From: Suillus spraguei
Lineage: Eukaryota; Basidiomycota; Agaricomycetes; Boletales; Suillaceae
NCBI GenBank assembly: GCA_016800925.1
Contig: JABCPU010000205.1
Coordinates: 55,995 to 119,994 of the forward strand
Length of the DNA stretch: 64,000 nt
Reading direction: 5' to 3'
Shown here: piece by piece, positions 24,328-34,027 of the stretch
Position numbering within the stretch: the first letter of the stretch is position 1
Layout: each line of letters begins with the position of its first letter
Position numbers and translations under genes: made by a program
The notes under the pieces: generated by a model
Database searches by the model: none
The model's input: the letters and a program-made list of their open reading frames with translations, nothing else
What the model was told of the DNA's origin: nothing

Positions 24328-24760
24328 ATCAGCTCAGAAGCTGGGAGCTGATCAAAGGCTCGTGGTGGTGGGATGCAAATTGATTCAAAGTAGAATATTA
24401 CCTTTTTGAATCGAGGTTGCGCACCAGGTGAAGGCAGCTCGAAGCTTGGTGCATGTAACTTCAACATCGCGATAATATATACGGTTGATGTACTTACTTT
24501 GATGGTGCGGAGGAATATCGGTAGTGGGTGGCCAACTTTGAAAGATTGGAAGGGATGCTACGACGGCGTGTGGCGAGAAATTGGTGGATTCATGTGGTGC
24601 CAGATTATGTAAGTCAAGCAGGCTGGGTCGCCAACTTTATCGCGCCACATAAGCAGACGGAAAGCGAGTTGTGATGGAATAACTTAAAAGTTTGAAAGGG
24701 ACGCTACAACGTCGTGCGGCGAGAGATATAGAGCTGATCTGTTCAACTTGCAAGTAAAGA
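24328..24760 (+). repeat. Dispersed repeat R1, copy C
   Basis: Full-length relative of copy B, from ATCAGCTCAGAAGCTGGG to TTGCAAGTAAAGACCGAAC. It abuts the 3' end of the PAP2 gene and may have replaced that gene's original last exon or 3' UTR. Confidence 0.75.
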
Positions 24761-24777
24761 CCGAACATATACTTCAC

Positions 24778-25426
24778 TCAATTTACCCAGAAAAGTGAGA
24801 TAAGTGAGACAATAGTGAACTCGATATTTACTGACGACAAAATTGTCGTGATGCCACCCACATCTTCCACCCATATTTTGAACCAAAAAATGGCACAGCA
24901 GACTCCAAGCAAGGTTCCTGCCGCAATCTGTGGCCATGTGTGATGGCCCAGCCGAACCCTTGACATAGCTATCATGCATGTCCATGGCAAGACAACCACA
25001 GGAGCGAGCATAACGAAACGAGGAAAGGTAGGGTGGATAGGTAGCTCAAGGCAAGCAAAGGTAATATAAACAGCGAAGAAGGTGCATGTAGATGCATGTG
25101 AACTAGGCATACTGTCTTGACGATATAATCAGAAGTCTAGAAATGGATTGAGTTTCCGCACCCATAGGACACTCTACGCCCGGATGACTGTGATGGGCGT
25201 TCTTGTCGTATTGCTTTCTTGATGACCTTTGCAAGTTTTGAACACAATAATGCGCCAGTCACAAAAAAAGCGACTCCTGCGGAACGGGTATAGAGAAGAA
25301 CTGCTGCGGTCAACGCAGTCACAATTTTGGACGTCTGTAGAATGGACTTAGCACTCTCTGTCGATTCTGAAAACAGGTGCATACTTCATCTAGAAACTTG
25401 AGCCATAGTGGTAGCGATGCTTTCAT
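24778..25426 (-). CDS. PAP2-family lipid phosphatase (dolichyldiphosphatase-like)
   Basis: 182 residues, three exons (25385-25426, 25162-25334, 24778-25111) with two 50 bp introns. The three PAP2 signature motifs are present and in order: KKAIRQERP (~53-61), PSSHAS (~73-78, substrate-binding Ser and His) and SRVRLGHH (~122-129, nucleophile His). Hydrophobic helices surround them, consistent with an ER membrane enzyme whose active site faces the lumen. The family removes phosphate from polyprenyl or other lipid (pyro)phosphates; the exact substrate is not visible. After WVEDVGG the tail diverges into low-quality sequence just before repeat R1, so the last ~20 residues and the stop are uncertain. 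Confidence 0.8.
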
Positions 25427-26111
25427 GTCGCCTGAACGGAAAAAGGGGGGTAAAACATCGAACGCTCCGTTTATAACAGCTCTCTGATTCATTTCATGAT
25501 ATAAGAGTCACTGCATGCATGTTGGTCATTCGTATGTAACTATCGATTAAATAATTCCCGGTCAGCCAGTGAATTTTCTGAAAACGGCAACCTACCTTTC
25601 TATATTGCGCGACCGTTCGAATAACTTCACTCGTGGTGTACTATCATTGGGACAGGATGCGCGTGATTTTGACAAAATGCCACGTAGAATCTCTCTAACA
25701 ACTCCTATTAGTGATATAGGGCACCACGATGAGGAATGGGTCAGCACTCCGCTACCTTTATTGTGCATTTGCTGGTGGGCTCTGATTGGTGTGGTGCATT
25801 TTTCTGGTGTCTTTAGAGTTGTTCCGGACGGTGATAGGCTTTACCGTCACCCTACTTAAGTTGTACATGGGGCGGTGAAATTTATTAGCTTGAAAGCTTG
25901 AAGCTTTGATGAGTTCTGTTCTACAGAACGGTCCACGGGCCGGTCCAAAAGTTTGGTGTCGAGGGTTAGCATTGGGACCCTGCTCAGCGGTTTACATATT
26001 GTTTGTTGCACGTGTTGCCAATTTTCACCTGCATCCATGACAATAAGTGTTTGTTCGATACTTGGCAATTACTATTTTTTATGGGCTAGTTTCCACCTCG
26101 AACCTTGATGT
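25427..26111. other. No gene recognised
   Basis: The PAP2 promoter region and flank. A plus-strand open frame at 25569-25859 has no recognisable domain. Confidence 0.4.
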
Positions 26112-26709
26112 TCACGATAAGTAAGATCCGCCGTGCCTTAATGTGATCTCTTGCAAATCTTCCGTGGATGAGTCACTAGAGTCCACCCGCAGGTCATGGG
26201 CAACTGCCAATTCACTTGAGGTCTGGATAGGCTTTGATAACCACCAAAAATCGTCGTCTTGCTGGAGTACAGACCAACACGACGGAGATGATGAAGATAA
26301 ACTCGCTTAGTAGCTAAAGATGATGAGCTAAAACTCCTGTTTGTAGTAAGTACAAGCGAAGGAGACTCTAACAAATGCTCATTCAGCTACATATGTCAAA
26401 TTGATTCGAACGAATACACGTGCCTCTAGGTTGAAAACTCTAACCATGACCATCATAAAGCCGAGCGACAGCTGATTCTGAAGGACGAAGAAATCGAGAC
26501 CCATCGAACCCCGCATTTGTGAGTGCGAGCCAAACACAGCCAAGCTCGACGTCGCATCCATTGGTATAGACGGGTCGAAAGGACTGTCGAGAATTGTACT
26601 GACCGTCGACGGTAGGAATACTGACATATCAAAATTATTCAGATGTGCCCAGATGGGAACGAACAGTTGTAATGTTGCTTCAAGATCGGCAGTATATTTG
26701 TAATCACCG
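26112..26709 (-). CDS. Hypothetical protein, internal and last exons (partial model)
   Basis: An exon opening at a GACGCAG acceptor (first base 26709) reads GDYKYTADLEATLQLFVPIW, AHLNNFDMSVFLPSTVSTIL and DSPFDPSIPMDATSSLAVFG. A later frame near the end reads DDDFWWLSKPIQTSSELAVA and DLRVDSSDSSTEDLQEIT before a stop at 26112. The acidic tail and the consistent protein-like sequence argue for a real gene, but the joins between 26260 and 26420 were not resolved and the first exon was not identified. A TATA-like motif lies near 26906-26916 on this strand. Family not recognised. Confidence 0.35.
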
Positions 26710-26862
26710 CTGCGTCATAAAATTTACCATTATTTGGACATCACAGATTCATTACTAGCAGAATGTGTTGGCACACTCATAACATGTTCTCTAACGTGCC
26801 GTCACAATTCCGATTTTCCATTTACGCGCACTAGTATTCATCGATACTGCCGACGTGGCCAT

Positions 26863-27422
26863 ACTCGTGGCTTGTTTCTAGCTTTCTCTTTGTGTGTCGA
26901 TTCTTTTTATAGATGGTCAGCTGAGAGCTAATCAATGACAAGGAAGTGCACTTGTGCGTCAGCATCATGCACTGAAGCGACTGGGAGAGATCGAGGCCTG
27001 AGAGACTCGAACGAAAGTTTCTACCAGATTAATGAGAAGGTTGCTCAAGGGTGATTGCAAGACCAACAAACCAAATGTGATGCAAATTTCAGAGTTCCAT
27101 ATTGAGATGCGTGTAGACAAGTGATTTGCCTGTTCCCATTCAAATTTGAAGGCTCAGGATTGTCACAGAGAAGCTTGGAATATTCAAAGCTCGCTGTGAT
27201 AATCCTGAACCTTCCTTTCAGAACTCATGGGATGGACTAGTAGATCCGTTCATATTATAGGATAGTGTGCGGGGGCCAATAGTTTTTGGCCACTGCACAA
27301 TTTAAAGTTAGTGACGCGGCCAAGTGAGAGTGTGAGTTGTACACTTGCCACTCAAAGGATTGTGATACTAAATTTGTGTCAGGACAAGAGAACCCAATGC
27401 TCCATGATCCAAAAGGAAGAAG
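26863..27422. other. Upstream intergenic region of the synthetase gene
   Basis: About 560 bp without coding exons. It probably holds the divergent promoters of the hypothetical gene (-) and the A-T-TE synthetase (+). Confidence 0.4.
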
Positions 27423-27430
27423 TATATAAA
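27423..27430 (+). promoter_or_regulatory. TATA box of the A-T-TE synthetase gene
   Basis: TATATAAA lies 53-60 bp before the start codon. A 10 bp palindrome CAGACGTCTG follows at 27434-27443 and could be an operator, but this is unproven. Confidence 0.6.
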
Positions 27431-27482
27431 GTCAGACGTCTGTCCTCAACATGCTAATAGTTGATCATTCTGATACCTCACG

Positions 27483-30400
27483 ATGGCACAACACGATTTC
27501 AACACGATTCACGACATCATTACTCAAGCTGTCAACCGCTATCCATCGCACGAGCTTTCTTTTATAACCTCCTCCGCACATAACACCTCCATTCAGACAA
27601 AAACTTTCAGCGCATTCAACCAATATGTTCGTAACCTTGCACGCGCAATGCTCGAGTGGGCCATGCCCACCGGTTCAATTATTGTTGTGTACCTTACTGA
27701 ACATGAAGACAATATGGCTGCCATCTGGGCTTGTCTCTTGGCCGGATATGTCCCCTGCTTGCAGCCCACACTCAGTGCACAACAGGCGCACAAGGAAGCA
27801 CATATTGCTCACATCAAAAACCTATTTGAATCTGCAATATGGCTCACCAACGAGCTTGGTTCTGAACAGATCAGCTCCGTTGCCGATCTGGAAGTTCACT
27901 TGTTCTCTGACCTGAAAACCTCCGCAGAGACGTTCACTGTACCAGCTGACTGGGTTGCGTTTGAGCCCAAGCCCGATGACCACGCAATGCTCTTTCTAAC
28001 TTCAGGCTCGACGGGGTTCTCAAAGGTGGTCGTGCACACACACCGCACTATTCTTGCTGCATGTCGTGCCAAGGAGCAACGATTTTGCCTGCCTTCCGAG
28101 TATCGAGTTTTGAACTGTAAGACAACCATCATCAGAGCTTTCTTCTAGAATTAACTATGACTGTCAGGGGTAGGATTTGATCACGTTGCGGGGACATTGG
28201 AAATGCACGTCGCACCTCTCTTATATGGTACTTCGCAAGTCCATGTGCATGCATCTGTTATTCTGTCCGATTCCGTTCGCATGCTTCGTCTGATTGACGA
28301 AAATGTATGTCCCAATCTAGCCACGGCTTCTACTTACCAATTCATCATGATATTTTCTCAGTACATTGGTTTAGCTTTCGCACCAAACTTTCTGCTGGCC
28401 AAGCTTACTCGCGACCTTGAAAAACGTACTGACCTTTTTGGATCTTTCGACCTATCCTCCATCAAGCGTGTCATCAGCGGAGGTGAAGCAGTGGTTTCGA
28501 AAACTGCAAAGGCCTTCGCCGCTACCATGAAAAAGCTTAGCAAGAACCCCTCCGCAGTATCTTTCATAGTCTCTGCTGGATTCGGAATGACAGAAACTTG
28601 GTAAGAATGTTTACACTATCGATACAATCGAGGTGACCAGTCTTACAGTGGTGGATGCATTTTTGATCCGGTCGATATTTTTAAGACCGAACCTGCTCGC
28701 GAGTTCCTTGATCTCGGACGTCCAATTAAAGGTTGCGAGATGCGCGTCGTCGACCCTATCGATGGCACCACTCCGCGTCAAGATGGCGAGAGCGGTGAGC
28801 TTCAGGTTCGCGGACCGATGATTTTTGTAGGATACTACAAAAATCCCGAGGCTACATTCTCCAGCTTTGTTGAAGGTGGCTGGTACCGCACTGGTGATGT
28901 AGGTATCATTGAAAGTGGCGCCATGCGCCTTATCGGTCGCATCAAGGACACTGTTATCATCCATGGTGTCACATATGGTATCCCCGAACTCGAAACCCAT
29001 CTCCAGACTTTGGAAGGCGTCACGCATTCCTTCCTCTCTGTTGCTCCGTACCGTGTTCCTGGCCAGGAAACCGAAGGGTTCATCATTTTCTACTCGCCAT
29101 CTTTCGACCTTGATGAAGCGGACGCGCCCATGAAGCTCTTTGCCACGCACCGTGCTTTCCGTGATATCTCTGTCAAGATGATCACCCAGCCACCTCAACT
29201 GATCATTCCTGTCCCCGTGAAACAGATGGAGAAGACAACACTGGGGAAAATCTCCCGTGCTCGCCTTCTCATCCTCCTTCAGAATGGTGGGCTGGCGAAG
29301 CATATCGCCCGTGCTGACGAGCTTCTTAGCCAGGCACGCGGCGCTTCTTTCGTAGTCCCCTCCACAAAAACGGAAAAGGTTCTTGCCAAGATGTTCGCAG
29401 GTATCCTGAACCTCGCAGACAACGAGGTGTCTGCGAACGATAACTTCTTTGAATTCGGTGGTACATCCATCGGCGTTCTCAGGTAAATACATGATTTACC
29501 GCCCTAAAATGATCTTCACTAACTTTTATAATGTGTAGACTCAAGCGTGAGGGAGAGGCGTACTTTGGCCTACCTGAAATCCCCGCCATCCAAATCCTAA
29601 AGCACCCTGATGTCTCGAGCCTGGCCAACTATGTCGACTCCTTGCTTTCAAAAGGCAGCCAAGCTGAAGAATACGATCCGGCCGTTCCCCTCCAAGTAAC
29701 CGGAGACAAGACACCCATCTTCTTCGTGCACCCTGGAGTCGGCGAGGTTCTTGTTTTTCTCAATCTCGCAAAGTACTTCCAGAATGATCGTCCGTTCTAT
29801 GGACTCCGTGCTCGTGGCTTCGAGCCTGGTCAACCCTTTTTCACGTCCATGGACGAGATGGTTTCCTCTTATACTGCAGGTGTCAGGAGGATCCAGCCGA
29901 AGGGACCATATGCCATCGCTGGCTACTGCTACGGCGGTTTGATGGCGTTTGAGGTGGTCAAGCGCCTGGAGGCCATGGGCGAAGAAGTCAGGTTTCTCGG
30001 TCTCGTCAACATCCCGCCTTATATTGCCCAACATATGCACAATATCGACCTCATGTGTACGCTGAACGTCGCGTTCTTCCTCGGTCTTTTGTCCAAGTAT
30101 GATTCTGAAAGTATGGCACCTGCTCTTAAACCGCTCGCTCAGAGGGAGAGAATTGAGATTGTGTGGAAGATGTCGCCTCCTGAACGTCTCGCCGAGCTCC
30201 AGCTGACACCTGAAACTCTCCAACATTGGATTGATGTTTCTGCGTCTCTCATGCGCTGTGGAAAAGGATACAGCCCGTCGGGCAAAGCTCGTAAATCATT
30301 CATTTCCTGACTTCAGCGCTGCTTACTCACCCTGTCGTGTTTCTTTTTAGCGGCCATTGATATTTTCTATGCCGTCCCGCCTCGCGGCCCGGATGACAAG

Positions 30401-30559
30401 GTCAGCTGGCTTAATGAGCTCAAACCATGGACTGGTTTCAGCCGTAGCGACCCAACATTTACTGACGTGCCTGGAGAGCACAACACGCTCATGGACATTG
30501 ATCACGCCTCACAGTTCCAGAAGCTCTTCCGCAGTCGTCTCGAGGCTCGTGGAGTGTAA
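27483..30559 (+). CDS. NRPS-like A-T-TE synthetase (quinone/furanone-synthetase type, atromentin-synthetase-like)
   Basis: 953 residues, five exons; introns 28117-28167, 28601-28648, 29483-29538 and 30291-30350 all keep the frame. Adenylation domain: FLTSGSTG (~residue 172), GFGMTETCGG, GWYRTGD, GRIKDTVIIHG and a C-terminal TLGKISRARL with the catalytic Lys. Thiolation domain: FFEFGGTSIG, with the phosphopantetheine Ser at ~629 (codon 29466). Thioesterase domain: FFVHPGVGEVLVFLNLA, the nucleophile motif GYCYGG with Cys at ~764, and a late GEHNTLM His. There is no condensation domain. Length and the A-T-TE order match basidiomycete enzymes that dimerise aryl-pyruvates (atromentin synthetases and relatives); the actual substrate is an inference. 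It converges on the oxygenase gene, stops 177 bp apart. No aminotransferase is visible in the window. Confidence 0.85.
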
Positions 30560-30736
30560 TGCTAGTTGCATTTGTCGATGTATCTGTTTTCTCATCAGTT
30601 ATATGTTTGTACCCATACTACCATTGCGGCCTCGTCTAAATCATAATGGTCATTGAGTTTAAAAATTCGCTGATGCACTATCGTACACATCATACCCATT
30701 TCGAGAAACATACGTATATGGACGGTCTGCGGCTCC

Positions 30737-32317
30737 TCAGTTGTAATGTTTTACAACTATGCCTTCAATGACCTCCTCTTCGACATTGTGTTCCATCCCC
30801 TTCTTAAGATCCGACCTACCATACGTCGTTGTCCTTCCCTTCCTCCAGGCCGCGCACAGTGGGGCGTCCTCGTCAGGGCACCGGCGCAGGATGCCGAATT
30901 GGTGTAACACCGGGCTCTCAACACACGGCAGTAAGCGAACATTGTCATCTGGCATCGAGACGAAGAATACGCTCAGACGGTCGTAGTTGCGCTGATCCTC
31001 AGGAGGCTGGACAACGCGATGTATCGTGGGCTTATAGTAACCACCAGTGAAGAAATCCATCATGTCGCCTGTGTTGACGACCTGAAGACAGCATGTTGAG
31101 TTCGCGATTACGGTGGTTGACTTATTTGCATACCAAAGCGTTCTCAATGTGGCGAACCCATTTCCATCTGCCATCAGGAGCTTGAATTTGCAGGCCTCCG
31201 ACAGGTTGGCTCCACAGAATGGTGACACTGCCAACGTCTGCGTGGTTGAGGTGTATACGAGGACAAGTAGAAAAATAAAGTATACCTGTATGTCCCTTCA
31301 ACCAGACATTGTTGGATTTCTCCTCTTCTTCCTTCGTGCGCCTATAACTTCAGAGATATTGTTCAGGTTAACGAGCAGCCACGATTAAGGGTCACTTGCT
31401 ATTTCATAAATCTGACTGCACAGTTTCCCATCAATACAGCATTCGATAGTATAGCAGAACAAGACCAACCACATGTTTCTCCCGTGCCATCAAAATTGTG
31501 CTTTTCCACTAATGTCTCCTCGGGCAACTCGAGGCTCAAGGCGAGCAAGCTACATGGGACCGCTCGTGAGATGAAGTATTGACAAGAAGCTCGCGAAGAA
31601 ACTAACCGGAGGATTGGATGAACGACGTTGAAGTGATTATGTCGGACGAAGGCATCGATTTCCGGGAGGAACGGACGCAAGGCCTGAGGGTGCGGACGCC
31701 TTGTAACATCCTTATTAACTGTCGAAAGTGTAGGGGACACCTATTACACAGCAGAAGACTGCAGCACCTACTTCCATAGTGCTCGATCTGATCGAGAATC
31801 TGATTCTCCGTGTCCACTTTCTGATCATTGGGCGATAAGAGCAAGTTTCATATACCTTTCCTTGCTGAGATGACTCACCCAAAATTGACGACCTTTAAAA
31901 CCTGCATAGTACCCAACCTTTTCAATGTTCGCAGTGTATGTCTTCATTTCATCCGGAGGGACAACAGTAAAAGGGACGTTAGCTATATCAAAGATCCTGT
32001 CACGCTACAACAGTATTTCAGAAACTTTGGTATGAGTTACGGACACGAGCCCACCTGAGCCTGGTTATAACCATGATTGATAGCATAAACAAAACCGTAG
32101 GCGCGCAGCGCATCTCGAAGCTGTGGATAGAGCTCTGCCCGTCCTTCCGGTGTACGGGCCTTGGAAAGATCAACAATGGCCAGGTCCGCAAACTCTACTA
32201 GTATATGCTAAATCATTAGCGAGACATACGATATTGATTAGGTACTGCCTCACAGTGCTCATCTGTGGCTGGAGGCGGGATGTAGCGCCCACACTCGGGC
32301 AATGTTAGGCTAGGCAT
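30737..32317 (-). CDS. 2OG-Fe(II) dioxygenase (isopenicillin-N-synthase-like)
   Basis: 366 residues, ten exons (32254-32317, 32055-32197, 31879-32004, 31772-31820, 31607-31718, 31470-31549, 31400-31415, 31286-31347, 31134-31237, 30737-31081), all in frame. An N-terminal DIOX_N-like part (IVDLSKARTPEGRAELYPQL, FVYAINHG) precedes the jelly-roll core. Iron ligands are GHTD (HxD, ~216-218) and TIHRVV (~272); RLSVF supplies the 2OG-binding Arg and Ser. The family couples oxidation of a small substrate to 2-oxoglutarate decarboxylation. One exon is only 16 bp and is followed by a GC-AG intron (31348-31399, donor GCAAGT); reading it as GT-AG would put a stop after RFMK. Location beside the synthetase suggests tailoring of its product, which is an inference. 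Confidence 0.85.
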
Positions 32318-32989
32318 GATGGTCATGAGAGAAAGGAGGACTTGGAACAGAATATAGGTCCCATTACCACTTCTTATAAACGGGACAGAATCGATCCACG
32401 TCGAGATAAGAAATCAGAAAATAGACATGTGCAGTGGTACTATGACCGACCAGGAATCTGGTGACCCTTTGGACATCCGGGGAGCCGATGGATCATCATG
32501 GCGCTCATCACTCGAGAAGCGCGCGAAATTGTTGTGTTTTGTTGTGTCCAGCCCAAGTGACTGAGTTTCAAGATTACGGCAGAGGAAGGAGAAACACAAC
32601 ACACATCCAGTCGTTGAACGTTGAACCCTGGTTCACACGCACGACTGTCATCGACTCAATCCTGGGCCGATGCACATTACCATTCTTCACTAGTCAAAGC
32701 TGGTCGAGTATGAATGAATCACAATTCAAGGCATGATTGCGGTGACTGTTCAAACGTTCACCGTTGCACCAGTACTGAACTTCTTGCATGACTGAGAGGG
32801 TAACAGACTTTTCATACGATTTAACTCCCCTTCTTGGTCGGTCGCACTTGCTGCAACAATTGCAGATTGCACCTGTATTTGTATAAGACAGCAACTCATC
32901 TACAAATCCAGGTTCAATCTGCAATGCAGTACCAGAACTCGGTCATCAGATGGTATCCAACTTGACCTCGGGCTTTTGGAAAAAATACT
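32318..32989. other. No gene recognised
   Basis: The promoter side of the oxygenase gene. Short open frames only. Confidence 0.4.
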
Positions 32990-33740
32990 GTTTTGGTTGT
33001 GTGTGGCCTCAGATGCATATGGGCGAGTAATTTTTGTCACAAAATGATCGCTTGAAGACTCATTGAATAGGTTCTCTTGGGTCCGTCGCTCCCAGTAAGT
33101 CTTGTTCCATAACTGTGACAGTGTTCTTCTCACTCATCACTCCAAGTTGGGGCGAAAATGATCCAGCAATAGTATCAGGGACCGTCCATCCTTCCGAGTC
33201 TAGGAGGTACTACTAGTCCCGTAACGGGGTTCAGTACTGGTTCTCGGTCATCACTCCCAAACGTAGTGCGTTTGGATTTGGTCTGGTGTTTGGCATTAGA
33301 GTCACAGCAGCTAAGTTGCGGAGCACGACACTTAACGGAGTTCACCTACCGTGCAAGATGGACTGATCGGGAGACCCCGACTACCTTTTAGCGTCTGGCG
33401 GATTCTTATATCTCTTGTATCTGGTAGAGATATTCTTAACAGGTGAGTTGTATCCAAATTAGGGCGGTTACGGGTGACCTGGATACATCAGAACAACGTA
33501 GTCAATAGTCCACCACTCCATCCTGATCATGGATGGAAGCATTCGATCTGAGGTTCTCGACTTCGGGAATCTTAGTATGTCTGCACACAATATTCACATG
33601 TTTACATTTACCTCTTCCCTAGCCATCCTCGATCAGAGCCCTACAATGTGCTTCGAATGTTATAGGGATAAATTGTGTCAAACCATGAGTCACAGTTAAT
33701 AAAATGAATTACGGCCATGCACAGCGCGCATCGAGGGCAC
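32990..33740 (+). pseudogene. Heavily decayed relic of the kinase-dsRBD gene (copy C)
   Basis: Aligns in order with the 3' half of copy A. A GACTCATTGAATAGG region matches the activation-loop side around 40262; GATACATCAGAACAACG matches the linker near 40655; TTACATTTACC...CCTAG matches the intron near 40810; AATGTGCTTCGAATGTTATA matches the dsRBD start near 40862; and TACGGCCATGCACAG matches the dsRBD core near 41030. Frames are destroyed. It lies between the oxygenase and the MFS gene. Confidence 0.6.
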
Positions 33741-34027
33741 AGCCCAGGACGCAGCAGCGACGATGGCCCATCGGAACACTTGCGACATGAGCAGAGGTGA
33801 GGTACTGTGACAAAAGGAGTCGTGAACTCTGCAGAACGGATTCTGGAGTCATAATGTAATGATGAGTATCTGCAAGTAAGAGAAATTCCTCCGATACTTA
33901 AAATACATGTACAAGCTATTGACACAACTTACATTCAAGTCGTTGTCAGTCGATTCAGACCATCAATGAAGTACGATCGAATTTTACTCACCTCTAGAGA
34001 TACAGAGGGAAAATATTTTCCCTCGTT
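33741..34027. other. 3' flank of the MFS gene
   Basis: The spacer between the kinase relic and the exporter stop codon. A Cys-containing minus-strand open frame overlaps the relic and is not regarded as a gene. Confidence 0.4.

Noticed and set aside
31394..31416. Premature stop in the oxygenase after RFMK
   Set aside because: A GC-AG intron with a GCAAGT donor and CTGAAG acceptor restores the family sequence (MKYYRRTKEEEE), so the gene is taken as intact.
33641..33925. Minus-strand Cys-rich frame
   Set aside because: Lies over the relic of the dsRBD exons on the opposite strand and has no signal peptide or splice support.
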